Shown here: positions 1 through 8,287 of the stretch, piece after piece
Position numbering within the stretch: the stretch's first letter is position 1
How the letters are laid out: every line of letters starts with the position of its first letter
Source of the DNA: an uncultured Rikenellaceae bacterium
Lineage (GTDB): Bacteria; Bacteroidota; Bacteroidia; Bacteroidales; Rikenellaceae
Direction: 5' to 3'
Assembly: GCA_949284665.1 (NCBI GenBank)
Contig: CASDWR010000169.1
Span: 1 to 24,808, forward strand
DNA length: 24,808 nt
Position numbers and translations under genes: made by a program
Notes under the pieces: model-generated
Database searches by the model: none
What the model saw: the letters and a program-made list of their open reading frames with translations, nothing else
What the model was told of the DNA's origin: nothing

Positions 1-2
1 AA

Positions 3-263
3 CAGGTAGCCGATGTGACGGAGATGTTGAAACTGGCTTTGCAACTCGAACAGATGACGGTCGATCGCTATAATGCCTGGGCGAAAGAGTGTGCTGATCT
101 GAAAGATGCCGTAACCTACAAACTGTTCAGAGATCTGTTGATTCAGGAGGAAAAACATTTGGATCATTTCCGTACGGAATTGGACAACATGAGAAAATAC
201 GGGAACGAATATCTGATGCTGCAGTCTGCAGACAATATCCGTCACATTACTGAAACGGATTGA
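3..263 (+). CDS. bfr: Bacterioferritin, C-terminal part (5' end outside window)
   Basis: The reading frame is already open at base 3 and ends at TGA 261-263, so only the C-terminal part of the protein is present. The visible residues align without gaps to helices C and D of E. coli bacterioferritin as I remember it. The Glu of LALQLEQ matches ferroxidase Glu94, and the EEKH motif matches Glu127 and His130. Bacterioferritin forms a 24-subunit cytoplasmic shell that oxidises Fe(II) and stores iron, usually with haem at subunit interfaces. The GTG at base 15 is not the true start because the homology continues upstream (VADV before TEML). The haem Met and the first half of the diiron site lie outside the window. 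No clear terminator follows it before the dsbD region. Confidence 0.85.
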   Translation, partial: QVADVTEMLKLALQLEQMTVDRYNAWAKECADLKDAVTYKLFRDLLIQEEKHLDHFRTELDNMRKYGNEYLMLQSADNIRHITETD

Positions 264-331
264 CTGTTCAGGCAGGTGGCCCCGTTCTCTTGAGATGGAA
301 ATATCTTAATGGCTTGCAAGCGTAAGATTTG

Positions 332-496
332 ATGTGGCATTTGCAAGGTGTGCCGGTATTGTCGTTCCCTGTGCTGTGTCGCTTTTGCCCTTTGCCGCAC
401 TTTCCCCCGGCAGACATAGGGGAATGCTGCCCGGAAGAGGAGTTGGTAATCAGCGGAAATATTCGTATCTTGGCGGCCATCGGAATAGAATTATGA
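332..496 (+). CDS. Possible small cysteine-containing ORF overlapping the dsbD start
   Basis: An ATG at 332 opens a 54-codon frame whose TGA (494-496) overlaps both candidate dsbD ATGs (493 and 496), an arrangement typical of translational coupling. The predicted peptide has a CRFC (CxxC) motif at residues 16-19, a CC pair at 32-33 and an acidic, then hydrophobic, C-terminus ending IGIEL. I do not recognise a family. The caution is strong: other frames on both strands are also open through much of this stretch, there is no Shine-Dalgarno sequence, and the region could simply be the 5' leader of dsbD. If real, a cysteine peptide encoded directly ahead of a disulfide reductase would be a plausible partner or leader peptide. 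Confidence 0.3.
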   Translation: MWHLQGVPVLSFPVLCRFCPLPHFPPADIGECCPEEELVISGNIRILAAIGIEL

Positions 497-2499
497 TGCA
501 CAGACAATTGAAATCGATGATTCGGTGGGGAGTGTTGTGGGTGGTGATGCTCTCCTTTGTACCTTGTACTTTTGCAACCGAAGGGGTGACGTGGTCGAGC
601 GAGGTCCGGCACGAAGAGGGTGACTGTTATGAGGTGATCTTTTCTGCCCGGATCCAACCCCCATGGCATATGTACGATATGGGACCTTATGAAGAATTTG
701 GTCCCAATGCCACCTCTTTTCGATTCGAATCCACTGCAAACCTGATTCTCGAAGGAGATCCCCGTAGCCTGATCTCTCCCGTAAGGATGTATAGCGAGAT
801 TTTCGGCATGGGAATCAGTTATTATACAGACAGTGCCCGGTTCAGTCAACGGGTGAAACTTACCGGTCCGTCGGCCCGGCTTGGGGGAACCGTTTCCTAT
901 CAGTTGTGCGACGACAAGAGTTGTCTCCCTCCCGAAGAGTGGGAGTTTATGGTGCCGATCGGCGAAAATGCTGAAGGGGTTTCTTCGTCGGAATCGGATA
1001 TGTCGTCGCCAAGTTACTCCGGTAATGAGGGAACATTGTGGCGCATGATTGTCGAGGCGATCCTGTGGGGATTTGCGGCATTGCTCACACCATGCGTTTT
1101 CCCGATGGTGCCGATGACTGTTTCGTTTTTCATGAAACGCTCCGGAAGCAGAGCCAAGGGGCGTTTTCGGGCGTTCATGTACGGAGTCTTCATCGTATTG
1201 CTTTATACACTGCCCATTGGCGTGATTATCATCGTGACACGTTTGGCTGGAGGAGATGCTGTCACGGCCGATATTTTCAACTGGCTTGCCACACACTGGC
1301 TCCCCAATCTGATCTTTTTCATTGTTTTCATGATCTTTGCCGCTTCGTTTCTCGGAGCATTTGAAATCGTATTGCCGAGTCGGTTGGTCAACAGTAGCGA
1401 CCGGAAAGCCGATCGGGAAGGCCTTGCCGGGGTATTTTTTATGGCCCTTACGTTGGTGTTGGTTTCGTTTTCCTGCACAGGACCGATTGTAGGAACGGTG
1501 TTGATCAAGTCGACTGCAGGTGAGTTCTGGGCTCCGATTCTGACGATGTTCGCTTTTTCCGTTGCATTCGCGCTTCCTTTTACCCTGTGCGCCTTGTTCC
1601 CGACGTTGCTCGAAAAACTCCCCAAAAGCGGCGGTTGGCTCAATTCGGTCAAGGTGACCCTGGGCTTTATAGAACTGGCACTCGGCCTGAAATTCCTCAG
1701 CGTTGCTGATCAGACATACCATTGGGGCATTCTGGATCGGGAAATATATCTTGCCCTTTGGATTGTGATCTTTTCAATGTTGGGGATGTATCTGTTGGGC
1801 AAGTTGCAGTTTCGTCACGACAGTCCGATGAAGCATGTGTCTGTAACCCGTCTGTTGTTGGCTATTGTGACATTTGCGTTCGTTGTATACATGATTCCCG
1901 GCATGTGGGGCGCTCCGCTCAAAGGATTGTCCGGATACCTGCCGCCGCTCCATACGCAGGATTTCGTTTTGGATGGAACGGGAGCGAACGGAACGGTTTT
2001 GTCCGGATCTGCCGTCCCGACGAATGAATCCCGTAAGTATGCCGATTTTCTCAGCCTGCCTCACGGTCTGGATGGATATTTCGATTTCGATCAGGCTCTT
2101 TCCCAGGCCCGCAAGGAGAAGAAACCCTTGCTGGTAGATTTTACCGGTCATGGTTGTGTGAATTGTCGGGAGATGGAAATGCGAGTCTGGTCCGACCCGG
2201 CAGTTTTGGAATTGTTGAGGAATGACTATGTAATCGTTGCCCTCTATTCGGATGACAAAAAAATATTGCCCGAAAGCGATTGGGTGACCCTCCCTGATGG
2301 GAAGATCCTTCGTAGTCTGGGCAAGATCAATTCCCGTTTTGCCAGGGAGCGATTCGGAGTAAATGCACAGCCGTCATATATCATTGTCGGTTCCGATGGA
2401 GAACCGTTGCTGCCCGTGCGGGGCTATGATTTGGATGTAAACGCTTTTGTGGCATTTTTGGAAACGGGAATTGCTGCTTATCGAACACGAGTAGAATAG
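493..2499 (+). CDS. dsbD: Thiol:disulfide interchange protein DsbD
   Basis: DsbD moves electrons from cytoplasmic thioredoxin across the inner membrane to periplasmic thiol proteins. With the ATG at 493 the protein has 668 residues and all three family modules. An N-terminal signal sequence (about 1-28) precedes a periplasmic alpha domain with the redox pair C139/C144 (LCDDKSCLPP). A polytopic membrane domain (about 180-475) carries C201 (TPCVFP) and C328 (SCTGP), and a C-terminal thioredoxin-like gamma domain has CVNC at 555-558. The frame is open further upstream to 334, but that part has no signal sequence or DsbD similarity, and the signal peptide starts at 493/496 or possibly 517. The glycosyltransferase follows after 16 bases and is probably cotranscribed. 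Confidence 0.93.
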   Translation: MMHRQLKSMIRWGVLWVVMLSFVPCTFATEGVTWSSEVRHEEGDCYEVIFSARIQPPWHMYDMGPYEEFGPNATSFRFESTANLILEGDPRSLISPVRMYSEIFGMGISYYTDSARFSQRVKLTGPSARLGGTVSYQLCDDKSCLPPEEWEFMVPIGENAEGVSSSESDMSSPSYSGNEGTLWRMIVEAILWGFAALLTPCVFPMVPMTVSFFMKRSGSRAKGRFRAFMYGVFIVLLYTLPIGVIIIVTRLAGGDAVTADIFNWLATHWLPNLIFFIVFMIFAASFLGAFEIVLPSRLVNSSDRKADREGLAGVFFMALTLVLVSFSCTGPIVGTVLIKSTAGEFWAPILTMFAFSVAFALPFTLCALFPTLLEKLPKSGGWLNSVKVTLGFIELALGLKFLSVADQTYHWGILDREIYLALWIVIFSMLGMYLLGKLQFRHDSPMKHVSVTRLLLAIVTFAFVVYMIPGMWGAPLKGLSGYLPPLHTQDFVLDGTGANGTVLSGSAVPTNESRKYADFLSLPHGLDGYFDFDQALSQARKEKKPLLVDFTGHGCVNCREMEMRVWSDPAVLELLRNDYVIVALYSDDKKILPESDWVTLPDGKILRSLGKINSRFARERFGVNAQPSYIIVGSDGEPLLPVRGYDLDVNAFVAFLETGIAAYRTRVE

Positions 2500-2515
2500 G
2501 AAGAGAAGAGACGAT

Positions 2516-3535
2516 ATGCATGTATCTTTGATAATTCCCGTTTACAATCGACCCCAAGAGGTGGCAGAACTGCTTGAAAGTCTGTCTCTGCAGACGGATC
2601 GGGATTTCCAAACCGTGATCGTCGAGGATGGGTCTGTGCTTGATTCCCGCAAGGTGGTCGAAGCATATGCCGACCGACTCGATATAGTTTATTGTGTACA
2701 GCCGAATGGAGGACCTTCCGCCGCCCGTAATCGCGGGGCGAGAGAAGCTCGGGGCGATTTCTTTATATTCATGGACTCGGATTGCATTGTCCCCGAGGGA
2801 TATGTCGCTGCGGTTCGACATCATTTAGAACATGGTGAAATCGAATTTTTCGGAGGCCCGGACAGTGCGGCTGCCGATTTCTCACCCTTACAAAAGGCAG
2901 TGAGTTATTCAATGACCTCTTTTTTTACTACAGGAGGTATTCGTGGCGGACACCGCAGGGCAAGCAAGTTTTTCCCTCGCAGTTTCAACCTGGGAATTTC
3001 GCGCGAGTTGTTTGCACAGGTCGGCGGTTTCCCCGATATGCGTATCGGCGAGGACATCGAATTCAGTATGCGGGTGATGGAAACGGGAGTACGGGCAGAG
3101 TTGTTGTCCGATGCGGTGGTGTGTCATAAACGACGTACATCCATGCGGCTTTTTTTCAAACAGGTCTTTGTATTTGGTACAGCCAGAGTAAACCTGATGT
3201 TGCGTCGTCCCCAGGCACGGAAATTCGTCTACCTCCTGCCGGTGTTTTTTACGTTGGGGTCGATCCTGCTGGTGATTCTGTCGGTAATCCTGTCGCTCTG
3301 GTGGTTGAGTCCTCTGGGCGGATTGGCATTGTTGTGGTTCGTAGACGCTTCGTTGCGCAATCGGAATCTTTATGTGGGGTGGCTTTCCATTTGGACTTCG
3401 TTTATCCAGTTGTACGGTTACGGATGCGGATTTTTATATGGGTGGTGGTGCAGGCGGATTCTGCACCGGAGTGAGTGTGATACTTATGTGGTAACCACCT
3501 TTTTCCGCGGTCGGGACAAAACCCGTAACCGCTGA
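2516..3535 (+). CDS. Family 2 glycosyltransferase, membrane-anchored
   Basis: The 339-residue protein has an N-terminal GT-A domain: VSLIIPVYNR at the start, ED near residue 37, the metal-binding DSD at 87-89, and the acceptor-side GED (177-179) followed by H203-KRR. Two or more hydrophobic segments follow (about 236-273 and 286-310), so the catalytic domain is probably held on the cytoplasmic face of the inner membrane. Such enzymes transfer a sugar from a nucleotide donor to a lipid or glycan acceptor, but donor and acceptor cannot be read from sequence. A purine-rich GGAAGAGAAGAG lies just ahead of the ATG, and dsbD ends 16 bases upstream. A run of nine C (3540-3548) follows the stop and does not affect the reading frame. 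Confidence 0.88.
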   Translation: MHVSLIIPVYNRPQEVAELLESLSLQTDRDFQTVIVEDGSVLDSRKVVEAYADRLDIVYCVQPNGGPSAARNRGAREARGDFFIFMDSDCIVPEGYVAAVRHHLEHGEIEFFGGPDSAAADFSPLQKAVSYSMTSFFTTGGIRGGHRRASKFFPRSFNLGISRELFAQVGGFPDMRIGEDIEFSMRVMETGVRAELLSDAVVCHKRRTSMRLFFKQVFVFGTARVNLMLRRPQARKFVYLLPVFFTLGSILLVILSVILSLWWLSPLGGLALLWFVDASLRNRNLYVGWLSIWTSFIQLYGYGCGFLYGWWCRRILHRSECDTYVVTTFFRGRDKTRNR

Positions 3536-3639
3536 TTCTCCCCCCCCCTTCTCTCTTGCGTCGGTCCCATGAAGCCCGCATTCTGTCGTAGCAGGTAAAA
3601 TACGGGAAAGTCCGACAGATATTGTATCGGGAGGTTTGT

Positions 3640-3690
3640 CAAAACCCGAATGGGAACAGTATAGATTCGATTGTTCCCATTCGGGTTTTG
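3640..3690. terminator. Bidirectional terminator hairpin between convergent genes
   Basis: The 19-nt arm 3640-3658 (CAAAACCCGAATGGGAACA) is perfectly complementary to 3672-3690, with a 13-nt loop. It lies between the convergent glycosyltransferase and MFS genes. The arms end in TTTTG in both directions and T-rich sequence follows on the plus side, so it can serve as a terminator on both strands. Confidence 0.8.
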
Positions 3691-3707
3691 AAATAAGGTT
3701 TTTGTTT

Positions 3708-5108
3708 TTATTGTATATTAGGTAGTTCCAGTCCGTATCCCCGCTTCTTGTCGAGGACCTTGAGGGCCAAACCGAGCAGGAATGCCGCCAGTCCGAAACA
3801 TGCAAAAATTACCATCGGGACGGTGTAGTCATAACTGACACCCTCGACGCCCGCCTTAATCTGCTCGGCAACACCTGGATTGGTGGCTACGAGTACGTTG
3901 CCTATGATTTTCGGTACAAAACAGAGCCCGATATTCTGAATCCAGAAGATCAGCGAATACGCACTGCCAAGATATCGTTCTTCGACTAACTTGGGGACCG
4001 ATGGCCACAACGCGGCCGGAACCAGCGAGAAACTGATCCCGAGAAGGACGATGGTGGCGAAAGCAACCCATTTGGCGGGATATGCAGGCAACAGAAAACC
4101 GAAAACCAGATCGCACAGAATCATCAACAAAGCCCCGTATATGAGCATGGTGGCCCCTTTGCCGCGGCGGTCGAGGAATGAGCCCAACAGTGGGGTAATG
4201 GCTGCCGCACCGATAGGGAACCACCTGAAGATGTTTGCAGCTGTTTTTGCAGTAACGCCCAGGTTGCTTTCTAACATATTGGTGGCATAGCGTTGGAAGG
4301 GGAAAATAGCCGAATAATAGAGAACGCACAGCAAAGCTACCAGCCAAAAAGCACGACTGGAGAAAATCTTGCCGATGTCGCTGACCTTGAATTCATCTTC
4401 GGGTTCAATCGTCAGATCCTCACCCAGTTGCCGGTCAAGTTTACGGTCCATGACGCAGAAAACGATGAATGAGATCAGACCGATTAACAAAAGCACCGTA
4501 CAGAATGCGATCGGTTTGATGACTGTCGGGTTCATTCGGCCAGCCAACAGCGGAGAGAGCGAGAAAATGGCAAATACGCCTACTCGGGCAATAGCCATTT
4601 CCAGTCCCATTGCCAGAGCCATCTCTTTCCCCTTGAACCATTTGGCAATCGCTTTGGAAACGGTGATCCCGGCCATTTCGCATCCGCAACCGAATACCAT
4701 GAAACCGAGCGAAGCGAGTTTTGCACTTGCCGGAAGAGTTGTCCACCAACTGTTGAGCCATCTTTCGAGTCCCGTGCCGATGAACAGGTCACTTACGGCG
4801 TAGAGTTTGAGGCAGGCACCAACCAACATCAGAGAGGCGGACAGGGTTCCCGTGAATCGGATTCCCATTTTGTCGAGAATGATGCCGGCCAAAATCAGAA
4901 AACCGCAGACATTCAGGAAATATTCCGAAGCGGCATACGTCCCGAATACATCGGGGCTCCAGCCCCTTTCCACTTCGATCAGACTTTGCAGCGGTGACAT
5001 TACGTCAACGAACATGTACCCGAAAAACATCATCAAGGCCACCAGAATCAAGGCCGTCCAACGAAGTATGGGTGAGTCGTTGAGTTTTTTTAGGATGATT
5101 TCTGTCAT
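3708..5108 (-). CDS. MFS transporter, MFSD1-like
   Basis: The 466-residue protein has about 12 hydrophobic segments split by a charged cytoplasmic loop (near residues 218-245), the normal major facilitator layout. The second half contains LWPSVPKLVEERYLGSAYS followed by IQNIGL. This resembles the animal MFSD1 family (WP...PEHQLGTAY...QNLGL), whose members move dipeptides, but I rely on memory for that match and the substrate here is not shown. The ATG at 5108 is preceded by only 28 bases after the stop of the TPR gene, so the two are likely cotranscribed with the TPR gene first. Transcription probably ends at the hairpin at 3640-3690. Confidence 0.85.
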   Translation of the reverse strand: MTEIILKKLNDSPILRWTALILVALMMFFGYMFVDVMSPLQSLIEVERGWSPDVFGTYAASEYFLNVCGFLILAGIILDKMGIRFTGTLSASLMLVGACLKLYAVSDLFIGTGLERWLNSWWTTLPASAKLASLGFMVFGCGCEMAGITVSKAIAKWFKGKEMALAMGLEMAIARVGVFAIFSLSPLLAGRMNPTVIKPIAFCTVLLLIGLISFIVFCVMDRKLDRQLGEDLTIEPEDEFKVSDIGKIFSSRAFWLVALLCVLYYSAIFPFQRYATNMLESNLGVTAKTAANIFRWFPIGAAAITPLLGSFLDRRGKGATMLIYGALLMILCDLVFGFLLPAYPAKWVAFATIVLLGISFSLVPAALWPSVPKLVEERYLGSAYSLIFWIQNIGLCFVPKIIGNVLVATNPGVAEQIKAGVEGVSYDYTVPMVIFACFGLAAFLLGLALKVLDKKRGYGLELPNIQ

Positions 5109-5136
5109 TTTTTATTCAGGTTTTAAAATTGGATTT

Positions 5137-7131
5137 TCATTCGTCGATATCGGTTGCATAGAGCTGAAGGGTCATATAGGCCTCTTTAACACCCAACTCT
5201 CCGGCTTTGCTGATGTCAAGACATCCTTTACGGGTATCTTTCATATATATCTGTACCAAACCTCGATTGTAATAGGCGTCGCCGAAATTGGGATATAACT
5301 CGATGGCACGTGAATAGTCATCGTATGCTTCCGGATATTTGCCCGAAAGGGCCATCAGGTTTCCTCTATTATAATATAGGTGCGCGAACTCCGGAAAAAG
5401 TTTGATTGCCTTGTTCAGATCGGCGATCGCATCGTCGTAGTTGAAGATACGGGTCGTCGTATTCCGCAGTCGTGCAACGGGATCGCTTTCGATGGTGATG
5501 CGTTGGTAATTGTTGTCGATTGAGGAGATGAAATCCGTCATTTCAGCCTGAGTGGTGCTTCGATTCAGGTAGAGGAACGGATTGGAAGGATTCTGGTCGA
5601 TTGCGGTCGAATAGGTGTTGACAGAGTTCGTATATTGTTTGATGAGTGACTGGGTAATGCCTCGGAGGAAGAGACTTTCCCAATCTTTCGGATTGCGCAT
5701 GAGTTGCTCTGCAATATGGTTGTCGATGAGCAGTACGGAATCGGTCGGGATGTTGCTTTCAGCATTGGTGAGTCGCAACAAGGGATTCTTGATTTCTGTC
5801 AGGAATTGCTCCACCCGGTCCAGATAATAGCGTTCGGGATCGAGTCGCTGAACCGATGTATCGCGCTCGATCGTAAATTTATAGAGTGGACGCAGTGTGA
5901 TATGGGTGCTCTCTCCGGTAATCTTGCGGAACGTGCTTCCTGTGAACTTCGTATCGAACGAAAGCAACCGATTGAATCGCCGCGACGTGTCGGCGTATAT
6001 CGAGAAAGTGCTGTCGGAGAGTTTGGCCTGATATTCCGCAATCTTTTTATCGGCGATATTCCGATCCTGTTTCGCCCCTTCCTCATCGCGTAACAGATAC
6101 TTGATGCCGGCTCTGTTGAGGTAGGCATTTGCGAAGTCGGGGTAGAGTTCTATGGCTTTCGAGTAATCTTGCAATGCAGCCTCCAGTTCTCCGAGGTGTG
6201 AGTAAAGCAGAGCCCGATTAAAATATACCAGTACATTGTCAGGCGAGTATAGAGCCACTTTGTTGTAGTCGTCCAGTGCCCGGTTGTAATCACCGATTTG
6301 CGTGCGCACGATCGCACGGTTGAAATAGGTGAGCGAATTGGTGGAATCGATTTCGATCACACGATCGAAGTCCTTGATTGCCAGTGCGGGTTGCTGTTGG
6401 TGTTCATAAACCAAAGCCCGATTGAAATAGGGTATGATGTACGTGGAATCGCAAGAAATAGCCTTGTTGAAATCTTCAAGAGCCAAGTCGTATTGGTTTT
6501 GTGCCATGTAGAGCGTACCGCGACGCAGGTACCCGTCCGGATATTCCCGGTTGGTTCGGATTGCCTGATTATAGTTGTCGAATGCGGCTGTAGTGTCTTT
6601 CAGGTAGAGGTAGGCTGTTCCTCGGTTGATATATGCATCGGCTACCTTGTTTTCATATCGGATGAACGTGTTGAAATCCTGAATTGCCTTTTCGAACTGC
6701 TGACTCAGGAGGTAGGTGACACCCCGGCTGTAATAGGGGCCAGGCAAGTCCGGGCGCAAATCGATGGCTTCCTGGAAATCTTTCAAAGCATCATCGTAGT
6801 TGCCGAGTCGCGACCGCGTAATGGCGCGATACTGGTAGGCGGTGGTGAAAACCGGATTCTTTTCGATGGCTGTGGAAAAATCCTGTTCTGCACCGAGTAA
6901 ATCTTCGAGGTTGTATTTTGCAATTCCACGCAGGAAGTACCCTTCGTATGCATTTTTATCTACACGAAGCAGAATGTTGAGTGTTTCGATGGCCTCCTTG
7001 TAACGGTTGTCTATCAAGAAATCCCTCCCCACAAAATAGAAATAGGCCTTGTTGAATTGAGCGAAAGCCCCCTCTGCCGATAGAACCAGAACGAGAAGCA
7101 GTGATAATGATATGCTACGGATTTTACGCAT
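5137..7131 (-). CDS. Exported tetratricopeptide-repeat protein
   Basis: With the ATG at 7131 the protein has 664 residues and begins with a clear signal peptide (MRKIR, a leucine-rich core, then AFA cut before QFN near residue 25). An earlier in-frame start at 7206 would place 25 polar residues ahead of it and is less likely. About ten TPR units in tandem fill residues 30-360 (repeated YFNRA, A..DF.KAIE..P patterns). A non-TPR linker of about 120 residues and a second TPR block running to near the C-terminus follow. It should act as a periplasmic or outer-membrane-associated protein-binding scaffold. The partner is unknown. The MFS gene follows at 28 bases in the same direction. Confidence 0.85.
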   Translation of the reverse strand: MRKIRSISLSLLLVLVLSAEGAFAQFNKAYFYFVGRDFLIDNRYKEAIETLNILLRVDKNAYEGYFLRGIAKYNLEDLLGAEQDFSTAIEKNPVFTTAYQYRAITRSRLGNYDDALKDFQEAIDLRPDLPGPYYSRGVTYLLSQQFEKAIQDFNTFIRYENKVADAYINRGTAYLYLKDTTAAFDNYNQAIRTNREYPDGYLRRGTLYMAQNQYDLALEDFNKAISCDSTYIIPYFNRALVYEHQQQPALAIKDFDRVIEIDSTNSLTYFNRAIVRTQIGDYNRALDDYNKVALYSPDNVLVYFNRALLYSHLGELEAALQDYSKAIELYPDFANAYLNRAGIKYLLRDEEGAKQDRNIADKKIAEYQAKLSDSTFSIYADTSRRFNRLLSFDTKFTGSTFRKITGESTHITLRPLYKFTIERDTSVQRLDPERYYLDRVEQFLTEIKNPLLRLTNAESNIPTDSVLLIDNHIAEQLMRNPKDWESLFLRGITQSLIKQYTNSVNTYSTAIDQNPSNPFLYLNRSTTQAEMTDFISSIDNNYQRITIESDPVARLRNTTTRIFNYDDAIADLNKAIKLFPEFAHLYYNRGNLMALSGKYPEAYDDYSRAIELYPNFGDAYYNRGLVQIYMKDTRKGCLDISKAGELGVKEAYMTLQLYATDIDE

Positions 7132-7481
7132 ACAACGGGGTGTCTCTTTCAGACCGCTAATATAGTAAGAAATTCGACGGAACCGTATCTTTTGGGCCGG
7201 GAGCATTGAACTTTTTATGAAATAAACGGACGAAAAGGGGTGCGTCGTATCTCCGTGATGGATGGGAATTGAGAGTGATATATTGTGTTTTTGTATTGAT
7301 AATAAGTGCGTTGTGTGGCGTCAGATCAAAAATCGAGATAAAAATTGGGTTGTTCTCGAAAAAAAGGGTAACTTTACGCCGGCTAAACTCGACGTAAATG
7401 TCATTTTATGTGTGTTTAGTCATTGATAGTAAGGTTATAACGGCCTTGTTCGAGAGGGCGGGGCAATCATGATATAAAGGT
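7132..7481. other. Divergent intergenic region, 350 bp
   Basis: This lies between the start of the TPR gene (minus) and the start of the OmpA-type lipoprotein (plus), so it should hold both promoters. It is AT-richer than its surroundings. I see one near-consensus plus-strand -7 box (7369-7376) and no convincing minus-strand box. No credible coding frame or tRNA was found. Confidence 0.6.
7345..7376 (+). promoter_or_regulatory. Candidate promoter for the OmpA-family lipoprotein
   Basis: TAACTTTA at 7369-7376 differs from the Bacteroidetes -7 consensus TAnnTTTG at the last base. TTG triplets at 7345 and 7350 are possible -33 elements, but the spacing (21 or 16) is not ideal. It would give a leader of about 100 nt. 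Confidence 0.3.
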
Positions 7482-8177
7482 ATGAAAAGAAGCAGATTTT
7501 CAGTGTTGGCCGTTTCGTTTGCAGCCGTATTGTCCGTGGGTTGTTCCACGATGAGTAGAACCGGGAAAGGAGCTCTGATGGGAACCGGTGGCGGCGCCCT
7601 GCTGGGTGCAGGTATCGGAGCGCTTGCCGGAGGCGGCAAAGGTGCCGCGATCGGTGCCGCGATCGGCGCGGGAGTAGGAGCCGGAGCCGGGGCGCTTATT
7701 GGACGCAAGATGGATAAACAGGCCGAAGAGTTGGCAAAGATTTCGGGAACCTCGGTGGAGACGATCACCGATGTGAACGGGTTGACCGCCATTAAGGTGA
7801 CTTTTGACAGCGGGATATTGTTCGCAACCAACAGCAGCGCATTGAGCGAGTCCTCCAAAAAATCGCTGTCGCAATTCGCTGCTTCGCTTAAGGAGTCACC
7901 CATGACTGATGTGACCATTTACGGTCATACCGACAATACGGGAACACTCGAGGTCAATCAGCGGCTTTCGCTCAGCCGTGCACAGAGTGTTGCCTCATAT
8001 CTTAAATCGCAGGGTATCAGTGCTGAAAGGGTAATTTCCGTCAAGGGATTCGCCTATGAGCAACCGGTGGCCAGCAACGATACCGCCGAAGGGCGTGCGG
8101 CCAACCGTAGAGTGGAAATCTATGTGACGGCAGGTAGCGAAATGGTCAAACAGGCCGAAGCCGGAACACTCAAATAG
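7482..8177 (+). CDS. OmpA-family outer-membrane lipoprotein with glycine zipper
   Basis: The 231-residue protein has a lipoprotein signal with lipobox LSVGC (Cys21), a glycine/alanine-rich zipper (about 29-75, many GxxxG repeats) that probably spans or inserts into membrane, and a C-terminal OmpA domain (about 105-215). The OmpA domain shows YGHTDNTG with Asp151 and GRAANRRVEI with Arg209/210, the residue types that grip diaminopimelate in peptidoglycan. The architecture is that of YiaD-like proteins that tether the outer membrane to the cell wall. It is flanked by its own intergenic promoter region and a terminator, so it is probably monocistronic. Confidence 0.9.
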   Translation: MKRSRFSVLAVSFAAVLSVGCSTMSRTGKGALMGTGGGALLGAGIGALAGGGKGAAIGAAIGAGVGAGAGALIGRKMDKQAEELAKISGTSVETITDVNGLTAIKVTFDSGILFATNSSALSESSKKSLSQFAASLKESPMTDVTIYGHTDNTGTLEVNQRLSLSRAQSVASYLKSQGISAERVISVKGFAYEQPVASNDTAEGRAANRRVEIYVTAGSEMVKQAEAGTLK

Positions 8178-8188
8178 CAATTTTTCGT

Positions 8189-8226
8189 GATGTCGGACAT
8201 GCCGAAAGGGATGCCGGCATCTTTTT
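8189..8226 (+). terminator. Rho-independent terminator after the OmpA-family lipoprotein
   Basis: GATGTCGG (8189-8196) can pair with CCGGCATC (8214-8221), with one G-U pair, and is followed directly by TTTTT. An alternative inner stem ATGCCG/CGGCAT is also possible. It lies 12 bases after the stop codon. Confidence 0.65.
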
Positions 8227-8287
8227 GTGACCACATCGGAGTTGTAAAGGAAAACCAGAAATAATTTATCAAAATAAATTCGATTAA

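Noticed and set aside
334..492. 53-residue N-terminal extension of DsbD
   Set aside because: It starts at GTG, has no signal peptide character and pushes the real signal sequence inside the protein. The ATG at 493/496 fits the family.
268..1722. Long minus-strand open frame (484 codons) opposite dsbD
   Set aside because: It lies antisense to a gene with complete DsbD motifs. The predicted protein is rich in His, Arg, Lys and Ser without domain-like patterns, as expected of a shadow frame in G+C-biased codons.
3540..3548. Run of nine C as a phase-variation tract
   Set aside because: It lies after the glycosyltransferase stop codon, not in a reading frame or between promoter elements, so length changes would not switch a gene I can see.
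5615..6900. Several plus-strand ORFs inside the TPR gene (up to 200 codons)
   Set aside because: They are antisense to repeated TPR units and mirror the repeat codon pattern. No motif or start signal supports them.
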